NCBI GenBank assembly: GCA_024222485.1
Contig: JAAEPJ010000141.1
Span: forward strand, 84,393 to 148,392
Reading direction: 5' to 3'
DNA from: a bacterium
GTDB lineage: Bacteria; RUG730; JAAEPJ01
DNA length: 64,000 nt
A model generated the notes under the pieces. It did no database searches. It had not been told where the DNA came from and saw only the letters and a list, made by a program, of their open reading frames with translations. The stretch's first letter is position 1, and each line of letters starts with the position of its first letter. The translations under genes were made by a program, and so were the position numbers. Positions 48,251-56,209 of this stretch are shown one piece after another.

Positions 48251-49822
48251 TTATACAGAATACTTAGGTATTGAAAAATAAAATGTAGTCCCTTTGTTCA
48301 GTTTTGAGTCCAGCCAAATATTGCCGCCATGTTTATCAATAATTTTTTTTACGATAGCAAGACCGACACCTGTTCCTTCAATTTCTTTAACCATAGACCT
48401 TGCAAAAAGCTTAAAGATAAAATTGAATTCTTTTTCATCAATACCAATACCGTTATCTTGGATAAAAAAGGTTAGCATATCTCCTCCATCATCTTTAAAA
48501 CCCAATTCAATGTTTAGGGGAATATTTTCATTACGGTATTTGATAGCATTGCTAATAAGATTTGTCCAAACAGTGATTAAATAATTGGTTTGTCCGATTA
48601 TAAAAATTTTAGAATTTTCAAACTGCTTTTTATGAATTTGAATATCTTCCTCATTAAGTAATATTTGCAGCTGATCTAGAACAAGGTTAACTATTTCAGA
48701 CATATCAGTTTTAATAAATGAATATTTAAGTTTTGCAAATTTGAAAAATTCAAAAACATCATTGAGCATTTTCCCTAGTCTAGAGGCTCCATTGGATGCA
48801 AGCATCAAATATTTTATACCTTCTGGATCAAGCTTTTCATAATATTTTTTTTTAAATGTGTCTAAAAATCCTTGTAAAGTAAATAATGGTGTCTTGATAT
48901 CATGGAAAGCGGAGTAGACAAAGTTCTCCATTTCTTTGTTGGATTCATGTAAATCAAATATTTCTAAGTCTTTGCGTTTAATAATGTTGGCATAATCAAT
49001 TAACATTGCGAGGACAGCAGCAAAATATTTTGCGATGATTAAATCTTGTTTCTTAAAGATTCGAGATCCAGAACTATTGATATTAATAATACCCATTAAT
49101 TCAGAATTATTTTCTAAAAGGATATTTACAGAAGAATTGATATCTTCGCGTGTTAGATATTGTTTGATATTTTTAATGGCTTTACTTTTATTAATAATGA
49201 CTGATTTTTTGTGTTCTAAAACCCAGCTGGCAAAGCTTTTGTGTGTATCAATTTTGCTGTTAGTAAAAGCAGGATTACCTATCAATACTTCGACATTCAA
49301 CTTATTTTTATCATTGTTGAGTAACATAATTGAGCCAGAATCTGCACTTAAAAAATTTGTAATAAATTTTAAACACTCGTATAATTTATCATAAATATCA
49401 AGGTCTGTATTTTGGAGGTCAAACATTAAGTCTGAAAAGAATTTCCCAATATGTCTATTCGTTGTGTCAGTAATATTTTTGTTATATTGATTCATAATAA
49501 ACATTAAATCATTGGTTGAGTACGGTTTTTTGAAAAATTTGAAGTTAATTTTATCATGATTAACTCCTTTTACTTCACTGGTATTATCTAAAACTATTAA
49601 GACATTTTGTGTTGGTGTAATAGAGTGAATTATATCAAGAGCAGCTTTATTAAGTCCATCAACAATAATATAAAAAATTTCTTGGGATTTAAGCATTGTT
49701 TCGAGGTTTTTTAGCTGGTGTTCATAGCTGAGCTCAAAACCTTTTTTATAAAGTTTATGTTCATTAAGTTCGATATTAGAACCATTAGTATTTTTTTTAT
49801 TAAAGAAGAGTATTTTTTTCAT
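48251..49822 (-). CDS. Soluble GAF-containing sensor histidine kinase
   Basis: The 523 residues show no membrane segments. Residues 1 to ~115 look like a degenerate receiver fold: an Asp in 'FYIIVDGLN' and a Lys-Pro in 'FKKPYS', but no acidic pair near the N-terminus. A GAF domain follows (about 120-290; 'LSADSGSIMLLNNDKNKLNV', 'ELMGIININS'). Next come HisKA with phospho-acceptor His307 in 'FHDIKTPLFTLQGFL', and HATPase_c with N box 'NLISNAIKYRNE', G1 'IQDNGIGI' and G2 'GTGVGLAIVKKI'. It is therefore a cytoplasmic sensor; the signal is unknown. No response regulator gene is next to it. The LOG-family gene lies just upstream on the same strand. Confidence 0.88.
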   Translation of the reverse strand: MKKILFFNKKNTNGSNIELNEHKLYKKGFELSYEHQLKNLETMLKSQEIFYIIVDGLNKAALDIIHSITPTQNVLIVLDNTSEVKGVNHDKINFKFFKKPYSTNDLMFIMNQYNKNITDTTNRHIGKFFSDLMFDLQNTDLDIYDKLYECLKFITNFLSADSGSIMLLNNDKNKLNVEVLIGNPAFTNSKIDTHKSFASWVLEHKKSVIINKSKAIKNIKQYLTREDINSSVNILLENNSELMGIININSSGSRIFKKQDLIIAKYFAAVLAMLIDYANIIKRKDLEIFDLHESNKEMENFVYSAFHDIKTPLFTLQGFLDTFKKKYYEKLDPEGIKYLMLASNGASRLGKMLNDVFEFFKFAKLKYSFIKTDMSEIVNLVLDQLQILLNEEDIQIHKKQFENSKIFIIGQTNYLITVWTNLISNAIKYRNENIPLNIELGFKDDGGDMLTFFIQDNGIGIDEKEFNFIFKLFARSMVKEIEGTGVGLAIVKKIIDKHGGNIWLDSKLNKGTTFYFSIPKYSV

Positions 49823-49847
49823 TTTATTATGCCTTGAAATATTATTT

Positions 49848-50597
49848 TTATGTTTCTTTAGTAAATTCGATTTCCTGTTTTAAAATATTAAGGACATCAT
49901 CAATATTATCTTGAATATTGATGATGTCTTTAATATCTGGAGGGATAGTTCCCCACTTAATGAGTTGATCAAAGTTAATAATATCGTTTCAGAAGTCTTT
50001 GCCAAATAAAATTATTGGTGCATAATTATGTATTTTATTGGTTTTTATTAAAGTATAAATTTCAAATAGTTTATCTAGAGTGCCAAACCCTCCGGGAAAA
50101 ACAATGATTGCTTTGGCTAAATAGCTGAACCAAAATTTTCGCATAAAGAAATAATGAAACTGTAACTTTAGTTCTTCGGATTGATATTTATTAGGGATTT
50201 GTTCATATTTAATTTTAATATTAAGCCCAATGCTTTGTCCCCCTGCTTGTTTTGCTCCTTTGTTGGCAGCTTCCATAATTCCTGGTCCGCCACCTGAGCA
50301 AACTACACAGTGATTGGGGTTTTTAAATTTAGTATTAACCCAGCGGGTTATTTTATAGGAGAGCTTTTCTGCTTGGTTATAATATTCTGCCATTTTTTTT
50401 ATTTTTGGTGTTATTTTTTTTGTATCTTTAAGTTTTATGGCTGAGCCAAAAAAAACGATTGTATTTTGAACACCAAGTTTTTCAAACTTGTGTTTAGGTT
50501 TTAGGAGTTCATCAAGAATTTTTTTTTCTCTTATTTGAAATTGAGAGATACTTTCAAGAGCAGTGGAGATTTCATTAAAAAAAAAATTTTTTTTCAT
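49848..50597 (-). pseudogene. LOG-family (TIGR00730-like) gene interrupted by an in-frame TGA
   Basis: The first 202 codons encode a lysine-decarboxylase-like (LOG) protein: 'VCSGGGPGIMEAANKGAKQA' and 'FPGGFGTLDKLFEIYTLIK' are the phosphoribohydrolase motifs. A TGA at 49989-49991 stops the frame after 'ILFGKDF'. The same frame then continues 46 codons ('NDIINFDQLIKWGTIPPDI' onwards) to TAA at 49848-49850 and matches the usual family ending, where Trp normally follows (…GK.yW). A TGG-to-TGA change is the simplest explanation. TGA is a stop in other genes here and RF2 is encoded next door, so the product is probably truncated before its last helix. It could be a nonsense allele, readthrough, or a sequencing error. 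Confidence 0.75.
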
Positions 50598-50645
50598 TTA
50601 TTTACCTTTTTTGTAGAGACACCATATTATAGTGTTTAGAAGTAT

Positions 50646-50682
50646 TAATAAAGAGTATTTTATAATAAAATACTCTTTATTA
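50646..50682. promoter_or_regulatory. Perfect 17-bp inverted repeat between divergent LOG and prfB genes
   Basis: TAATAAAGAGTATTTTA (50646-50662) and its exact reverse complement (50666-50682) flank a 3-base loop. The flanking genes diverge, so a terminator role is unlikely unless it serves an unseen transcript. An operator or cruciform is more likely. The core GAGTA/TACTC gives it more information than simple AT palindromes. Confidence 0.6.
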
Positions 50683-50753
50683 TAAGATTAAAATGTTATT
50701 TTTATAAAGATAATAAAAAATAAGACATTTACTTGTTAGAATGGGGAGAGTGT

Positions 50754-51849
50754 ATGAATACGGAAATAGATATTCGGGAATTATCTGCTAGAATGCAGGA
50801 AGAATTAAGCCATATTCGGAGGTTGCTTTGACATTAAAACTAAAGTATCCGAAATTAAACTACTAGAAAAAAGTACCTTTATTGATGGTTTTTGGGATAC
50901 TCATGGTAATGCTCAGCAGGTAATGCAGAAATTAAATAATTTAAAGAGCGAGGTGGAGGTTTTTCTTAATCTTGAGATAGAAATAGCAAATTCTCATGAA
51001 CTTTATCTGATGGCTTTATCAGAAGATGATCAAAGTTTAGTGAATGAAAGCATAGAAACTCTCATTAAGTTAAAGAGTGAATTAGATAATTTAGCTCTAA
51101 AAGCAAAGTTAGATGGTAAGTTTGATAAAAATAATGCTATTTTAACGTTACATTCCGGTGCAGGTGGGACAGAGGCCTGTGATTGGGTGGATATGCTTTT
51201 TAGAATGTTTTTAAGATGGGCAGAGAAGAGAAACTATAAAGTAGAAATTATGGATCTCCTCCCAGGAGATGAAGCAGGAATTAAGAGTATTGTTTTTATG
51301 ATAAAAGGTTTGTATTCTTATGGTTACTTGCAATCAGAGATAGGGGTTCATAGATTAGTGAGAATTTCGCCGTTTGATACGAATAAAAGAAGGCATACTT
51401 CTTTTGCCTCGTGTGATGTTATACCAGCAATTGCGGATGATATTGATATCAAAATTGAAGAAAAAGATTTAAGGGTTGATACTTATCGGGCTAGCGGTGC
51501 TGGAGGACAGCATGTCAATACAACAGATTCTGCAGTGAGGATAACCCATCTGCCGACTAATGCTGTTGTTCAATGTCAAACGGAACGATCACAGTATAAA
51601 AACAAGGCTAGTGCAATGAAGCTTTTAAAAGCTAAGCTTTATGCCCTTGAGGAGGAAAAACAAAGAAGTGCAAGTGAAAAACATTATGATGAGAAAGGTT
51701 CTATCGGTTGGGGGAACCAGATTAGATCATATGTTTTTTGTCCATATACAATGGTTAAGGATCATAGAACAGGCTGTGAAGTGGGGAATGTTCAATCTGT
51801 CATGGATGGCGGGTTAGATCCATTTATTCAGGCATATTTGAATACCTGA
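50754..51849 (+). CDS. prfB: Peptide chain release factor 2, with programmed +1 frameshift
   Basis: RF2 ends translation at UGA and UAA. The gene starts at ATG 50754 (upstream GGGGAGAG). After 25 codons it meets TGA at 50829-50831 in the context CTTTGAC, and translation must shift +1 to continue 'DIKTKVSEIKLLEKSTFIDG'. Including the shift, the product is 364 residues, as in E. coli (365). Downstream, the stop-recognition SPF is in 'VRISPFDTNKRRHTSF' and the GGQ loop in 'YRASGAGGQHVNTTDSAVR'. The 25-residue first frame is 'NTEIDIRELSARMQEELSHI' and then RRLL. The shift site is a negative-feedback sensor of RF2 level. bioB follows 64 bases on. Confidence 0.95.
50818..50832 (+). promoter_or_regulatory. 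prfB programmed frameshift signal
   Basis: An internal Shine-Dalgarno GGAGG (50818-50822), a 3-base spacer TTG, the slippery CTT (50826-50828) and the stop TGA followed by C make up the classical RF2 +1 frameshift cassette. The stop is codon 26, the same position as in E. coli. When RF2 is scarce, the ribosome slips from CUU to UUU and reads on. Confidence 0.93.
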
Positions 51850-51913
51850 GCAATTTTTTTTCTAGCTTTGCTAGATGGATGAAAAGTATAATTAATAAAC
51901 TTTAGGAGATAAA

Positions 51914-52825
51914 ATGGAAAAAATAGAAGATTATAGAGATTTAATTGAAATGCCTTTAGATGAGTTAATCGTTAAGTCAAATAGGATCAGGAAAAAACAT
52001 ACTCAAAAGATAGAGCTTTGCTCTATTATTAATGCGAAATCTGGCGAATGCACGGAAGATTGTAAGTATTGCGCACAGTCTGTACATCATAAAACGGATG
52101 TTAATGTTTATGACCTTAAAAGTAAAGAAGAAATTATTAAAAAAGCTAAAAATGCTAAGGAGGCTGGAGCAGTCAGATACGGAATTGTCACTAGTGGCAA
52201 TTCATTGACAGATGCTGAAGCAGATATTGTTGCAGAAGCAACGAAAGAGATTAGGGAGACTTTGGATCTGAATGTTTGTGGTTCTTTTGGTGCTTTAAGT
52301 GAAGAGAATTTACAGAAGTTAAAGGATGCAGGGATGACACGTTATCATCATAATCTTGACACTTCTCGAGAGTTTTATCCAAAGATTGTTTCCACGCATA
52401 GTTTTGAAGAAAGGATTAATACAGTTAATAAAGCAAAGAAGCTTGGTTTTACTGTCTGTAGTGGTGGGATTATTGGGCTTGGTGAAAGTTGGGATGACCG
52501 AATTTCAATGGCCCTTATTTTAAAAGAGTTAGATGTGGATTCTGTGCCGATTAATATTTTGATGCCTATTGCAGGGACTAAACTTGAAAAAAATGAGCCT
52601 ATCCCTTATGCTGATATTATTCGTACTATTGCTATTTTTAGGATCATTTTACAAGATAAAGATATTAGATTAGCTGCTGGCCGTGAGACAAAACTTAAGG
52701 ATTTTCAAGGTTTAGGTTTTTTAGCAGGAGCGAATGCCATGCTAGTCGGTGGATATTTAACTGTTAATGGTCGGAATGTTGAAGAAGACAAAACGCTTAA
52801 AAAAGAAATCGAGATGCTTTGGTAA
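51914..52825 (+). CDS. bioB: Biotin synthase
   Basis: BioB is a radical SAM enzyme that inserts sulfur into dethiobiotin. The cluster-binding CxxxCxxC is Cys46, Cys50, Cys53 ('GECTEDCKYCAQS'). Also seen are 'VTSGNSLTD', 'VCGSFGALSEENLQKLKDAG', 'YHHNLDTSREFYPKI', 'CSGGIIGLGES' and 'RLAAGRETKL'. The 303-residue length is typical. AGGAG precedes the ATG. No other bio genes are adjacent. A strong terminator hairpin follows at 52838-52877. Biotin supply links it functionally to acetyl-CoA carboxylase, part of which (accD) is in this window. Confidence 0.97.
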   Translation: MEKIEDYRDLIEMPLDELIVKSNRIRKKHTQKIELCSIINAKSGECTEDCKYCAQSVHHKTDVNVYDLKSKEEIIKKAKNAKEAGAVRYGIVTSGNSLTDAEADIVAEATKEIRETLDLNVCGSFGALSEENLQKLKDAGMTRYHHNLDTSREFYPKIVSTHSFEERINTVNKAKKLGFTVCSGGIIGLGESWDDRISMALILKELDVDSVPINILMPIAGTKLEKNEPIPYADIIRTIAIFRIILQDKDIRLAAGRETKLKDFQGLGFLAGANAMLVGGYLTVNGRNVEEDKTLKKEIEMLW

Positions 52826-52837
52826 TTATAAAGAAAT

Positions 52838-52877
52838 AATCTTCTGGCGGTGAAGCTTTTTTAGCCGTCAGAAGATT
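52838..52877. terminator. Bidirectional terminator between bioB and topA
   Basis: AATCTTCTGGCGG (52838-52850) pairs with CCGTCAGAAGATT (52865-52877) over 13 bases, with one G-U pair and a 14-base loop. TATTTTTT follows on the plus strand; the other side is AT-rich too. The genes converge here. The right arm lies within the last codons of topA, so coding sequence and terminator share bases. Confidence 0.85.
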
Positions 52878-55056
52878 TATTTTTTGCAAGGTTTTCAATA
52901 TGTTTACATTTCGGATAATTAGAACAACCTAAGAATTGACCGCGGCGACTATTTTTTATCACTAGCGGAGAATTACATTCTGGACATTTTTTATCTATTT
53001 TCTCTGCATTTAATGCCTGAGAATAACGACATTTTGGGTAGCCATTACAAGCAATAAACTTACCATAAGAACTATTTTTAATTACAAGACTATTATTGCA
53101 TAGTGGGCATGGGTCTAGTTCCTCAGCTTTTTTTTCATCTTCTGCCATTTCTTTTTGTTTCTTTTTATCAGGCTTGATATATTTACATTTTGGGTAGTTA
53201 CTGCAACCGATAAATTCACCATAACGGCTTTGTCTCGTTACTAAATCTGATTCACATTTAGGACATTTTTCTCCCGTAGTATGCACTTCTTTTTGTGAGG
53301 ACATATTAGTGTTGGCATTGTCGATAGTTTTGATAAACGGCTCGTAAAAATTTTGAAGCATTGTCAGCCATTTAACTTCTCCCTCTGCAACTTTATCAAG
53401 ATCAGTTTCCATCTCAGCAGTAAAATGTGCATTCACAATATTAGGAAAAAAATTTTCAAGTGCTTCTGTAACTTTAAAACCAATCTTTTGTGGGATGATT
53501 TTTTTCTTTTCAATTTCAATGTAACCGCGTGCTGTCACTGTTGAGATCGTTGGTGCATAAGTTGAAGGTCTGCCAATTCCATTTTTTTCTAGAGTTTTAA
53601 TTAATGTTGCCTCGGTATAGCGTGGCGGTGGTTCAGTAAAATGTTGTTTTGGTTCAATTTTAGTAACAGCAATGTTTTCGCCTGTTTCAAGCTGTGGCAG
53701 AATAGTATCTTTTGTATTTTTATCATAATGATAAATTTTGAGATAACCATCGAAAACAAGTGTTTCCCCTATGCTTTGCCATAAGGTGTTTTTTGCTTTT
53801 AAGGTAATAATATTTTGATCAAAAATAGCTTCGTTTATTTGACATGCAACCGTTCGTTTCCAGATTAGCTGATAAAGTTTAAACTGGTCGGAGGTTAAGT
53901 ATTTTTCTAATGAATCAGGCGTTCTGAACATAGAAGTAGCACGAATACATTCATGTGCTTCTTGTGCACCTTTGGCTTTTTTAGTATAAGTTTTTATTTT
54001 AGAGGATAAATATTTATCGCCAAGTTCTTGTTGAATAAAGTCCCGAATTTCTGAAATAGCACTTTTTGCAATATTGGTGGAATCTGTACGCATGTAGGTT
54101 ATCAACCCTACAGTTTCATTTTTTAGTGCGACACCTTCATAAAGCATTTGAGCAACAGCCATTGTTTTTTTTGATGAGAAACCACAGTGATATGAAGCAG
54201 CTTGTTGTAATGTACTCGTAATAAATGGTGGTTTAGCTGCTTTCTTGCGGCTTTTAGCTTCAATTGTATTAACAAAAAAAGATTTTTTTGTTATATCTTC
54301 AAGGATTGCTAAAGCTTGTGTTTCATTTTTAATATCTAATTTTTTATATTTTTTACCTGCTTTTTCAATAAAGTCTGCTTTGAATTCGATGTTATTTTTA
54401 TTGCAAGCTGCTGAAATCGACCAGTATTCTTCTTTAATAAAGTTTTGGATTTCGCGTTCACGATCAACTACAATTTTTAAGGTTGATGATTGAACCCTCC
54501 CTGCCGATAAGCCTTTCATGATTTTCTTTCCTAAAAGGGGACTTAACTTGTAACCTACTAATCTATCTAGGATTCTGCGTGCTTGCTGTGCATTAACAAC
54601 ATCATAGTTCATTTTGCGTGGATTCTTAACAGCAGCCTTAATTGCTGAAGGAGTAATCTCGTGAAAGGTTATTCTTTTAAATTTATCATGTGCTATTTTT
54701 GAGGCTTCTATTACATGCCAAGCAATAGCTTCTCCTTCCCGGTCTTCATCAGGAGCTAGAAAAACTTGATCAGCATTTTTAATATGTTCAACTAAAGATT
54801 TTGCTTGTGCTTTTTTATCAGAAGATATTTCATACGTAGGCTCAAAATTATTTTCAAAATCAACACCCATTTTACGCTTTGGAAGATCTCTAATATGACC
54901 AAGCGTTGCAATAACTACATAATCTTTGCCTAATATTTTAGAGATGGTTTTACATTTCGCTGGGGACTCTACAATCAAAAGGTTTTTGATATAAGCAGGT
55001 GTTTTTGGAATTTTAAAGCTTCGTTTTTTTGTTGTTTTTGTTTTATATGGGGCCAT
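52861..55056 (-). CDS. topA: DNA topoisomerase I
   Basis: TopA relaxes negative supercoils and opposes gyrase. After a basic N-terminus (TKTTKKRSFKIPK) comes the TOPRIM domain, with 'LLIVESPAKCKTISKILG' and 'VFLAPDEDREGEAIAWHV'. The catalytic tyrosine is Tyr321 in 'GLITYMRTDSTNIA'. The C-terminus carries three zinc-ribbon repeats ('CPKCESDLV', 'CPLCNNSLV', 'CPECNSPLV', each followed by a CxxYPKC). The 731-residue length fits this domain set. It stands alone, convergent with bioB; a small unknown gene lies 52 bases upstream on the same strand. Confidence 0.98.
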   Translation of the reverse strand: MAPYKTKTTKKRSFKIPKTPAYIKNLLIVESPAKCKTISKILGKDYVVIATLGHIRDLPKRKMGVDFENNFEPTYEISSDKKAQAKSLVEHIKNADQVFLAPDEDREGEAIAWHVIEASKIAHDKFKRITFHEITPSAIKAAVKNPRKMNYDVVNAQQARRILDRLVGYKLSPLLGKKIMKGLSAGRVQSSTLKIVVDREREIQNFIKEEYWSISAACNKNNIEFKADFIEKAGKKYKKLDIKNETQALAILEDITKKSFFVNTIEAKSRKKAAKPPFITSTLQQAASYHCGFSSKKTMAVAQMLYEGVALKNETVGLITYMRTDSTNIAKSAISEIRDFIQQELGDKYLSSKIKTYTKKAKGAQEAHECIRATSMFRTPDSLEKYLTSDQFKLYQLIWKRTVACQINEAIFDQNIITLKAKNTLWQSIGETLVFDGYLKIYHYDKNTKDTILPQLETGENIAVTKIEPKQHFTEPPPRYTEATLIKTLEKNGIGRPSTYAPTISTVTARGYIEIEKKKIIPQKIGFKVTEALENFFPNIVNAHFTAEMETDLDKVAEGEVKWLTMLQNFYEPFIKTIDNANTNMSSQKEVHTTGEKCPKCESDLVTRQSRYGEFIGCSNYPKCKYIKPDKKKQKEMAEDEKKAEELDPCPLCNNSLVIKNSSYGKFIACNGYPKCRYSQALNAEKIDKKCPECNSPLVIKNSRRGQFLGCSNYPKCKHIENLAKNKSSDG

Positions 55057-55108
55057 TTAACTTCCTTGTATTGTAAAGTCAGAGAGGATTATATTTATAT
55101 TGCTAAAT

Positions 55109-55399
55109 TTAATTTAAATGTTTTTTTAATTTAGACTCCCCAAGAAAGTCAAGGTCATCAATATTTTCGATTTCATCTAAGAAGTTTTGGATTAAAACAT
55201 CATATTCATAACTCAAGTCATTCTGTTCTATATTAGTTAATTTGCTTAAAAAATTTTTAGTCTCTGTTGCAGACATCCCTGTTTCTAAAAGATTGTTATC
55301 TCTAAAAATTCTCATAATATTAAATGTATCCAAATTATCTCTTTTAAATTGGTTAAATAAATCTGTCATTGCGATTAGTTTTTCATCTTTTTTTGCCAT
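55109..55399 (-). CDS. Uncharacterised small acidic protein
   Basis: I do not recognise these 96 residues. The protein is charged and helical ('MTDLFNQFKRDNLDTFNIMR', 'DVLIQNFLDEIENIDDLDF'), with no signal or membrane segment. AAAGGGA lies a few bases before the ATG on the minus strand, which supports real expression. It is the first gene upstream of topA and borders the accessory island. A 6-bp inverted repeat (TAGAGA 55421-55426, TCTCTA 55434-55439) just upstream could be an operator. Confidence 0.55.
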   Translation of the reverse strand: MAKKDEKLIAMTDLFNQFKRDNLDTFNIMRIFRDNNLLETGMSATETKNFLSKLTNIEQNDLSYEYDVLIQNFLDEIENIDDLDFLGESKLKKHLN

Positions 55400-55439
55400 T
55401 TTGTTCCCTTTAGATATACTTAGAGATATCTTGTCTCTA

Positions 55440-55738
55440 TGATAAAATAATGCTATGTATAATTTTTATATCTAAACATAACAAATCCCCCGAGTGCTTG
55501 TAAAGAAAAAATTGATTGTTTGCTAGAAATTAAAGCTTATAAAATATGTCCAATTAAAAAATTAGCAGAAATAGCAGCAGTGGGTATCTAAAATGATGTT
55601 AGAATCTGTTTAATGAAAGTTGCTTGAGTTTTTTTTCGTCATTTTCTATCATAAATAAATGTGAATTGTTTTTTTACTGTCATAAGTTTCCTAAGTTAAT
55701 ATATTTATAGATAAAATATTATGTGGAGTCAATTTAAT
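55440..55738. other. Left edge of the accessory island, no intact gene
   Basis: A stop-bounded plus-strand frame of about 42 codons ends at TAA 55589-55591 (…'EIKAYKICPIKKLAEIAAVGI'). It has no start codon and looks like the tail of a lost gene. Its last bases run into the ~60-bp direct repeat at 55574-55633. The rest, to 55738, is AT-rich and shows nothing recognisable. Confidence 0.5.
55574..55633 (+). repeat. Direct repeat copy A flanking the accessory island
   Basis: This sequence recurs at 58016-58074 with about 90 percent identity and one single-base gap. The shared core TTTAATGAAAGTTGCTTGAG is exact in both. Each copy starts inside a reading frame that ends AAV(G/V)I-stop. The pair brackets 2.4 kb of gene fragments, as expected for recombination scars or element ends. 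Confidence 0.85.
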
Positions 55739-55816
55739 ATGGCAAAAATAGAAATTTTAGGAACTAAAATAAATAGTGTACCAACAAATAAAGAAGATTA
55801 TATTTCATTAACAGAT
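55739..55816 (+). pseudogene. KilA-N domain protein, N-terminal fragment
   Basis: The frame from ATG 55739 encodes 'MAKIEILGTKINSVPTNKED' followed by YISLTD, which matches the start of KilA-N domain proteins often found within type I restriction loci. The similarity then ends abruptly and RhuM-like sequence begins within a few bases. This is therefore the stump of a gene fused by deletion. The longer open frame starting at 55721 runs to 55906 but is nonsense past this point. Confidence 0.6.
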
Positions 55817-55818
55817 AG

Positions 55819-56127
55819 GGTGAAAAATATAATTTTCAAATTCTTTCCTTTAAAAACAGCGAAACTTTTATCAAAAAATTACAGATATTTATACAACAAG
55901 TATTAATTATAAAAATAATGATAAACTAACTAAACAATTTTTTGCAACTATGCAAAATAAAATGCACTATGCCGTGCATGGCAAAACTGCTGCAGAATTG
56001 ATTAACGAAAGAGTTGACAGCAAAAAAAATTATGGGACTTCCAAATTTTGAAGGTAAATATATGACTGTAAAAGATACGAGTGTTGCTAAAAATTATTAT
56101 GGAAAAACCAATACATATAGATTCTAA
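55819..56127 (+). pseudogene. RhuM-family gene, C-terminal fragment with frameshifts
   Basis: Read with frameshifts, the region gives 'FKNSE', then 'RNFYQKITDIYTTSINY' and 'QFFATMQNKMHYAVHGKTAA' followed by ELINERVDSKK (frame from 55860, stop TGA at 56049-56051). A different frame then gives 'TVKDTSVAKNYYGK', ending at 56127. These are the consecutive C-terminal motifs of RhuM proteins. At least two frameshifts and the lack of a start show it is dead. The matching N-terminal half lies 1.5 kb downstream at 57593-58033. Confidence 0.75.
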
Positions 56128-56209
56128 CTATTAAACTTTGTCTATTTTTAATAATATATATCTAATATTTTAATAATGTTTTTTTTAACTAAGAATAGGA
56201 GAATAAAAA

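Noticed and set aside
49989..49991. Recoding of UGA as tryptophan or glycine in this organism
   Set aside because: Many intact genes end at TGA at the expected family length (giant gene, mscS, serA, yqeK), an intact RF2 with its own TGA frameshift control is encoded, and other Trp positions use TGG.
55574..55633. CRISPR repeat
   Set aside because: Only two copies exist, 2.4 kb apart, with genes rather than spacers between them, and no cas genes are visible.
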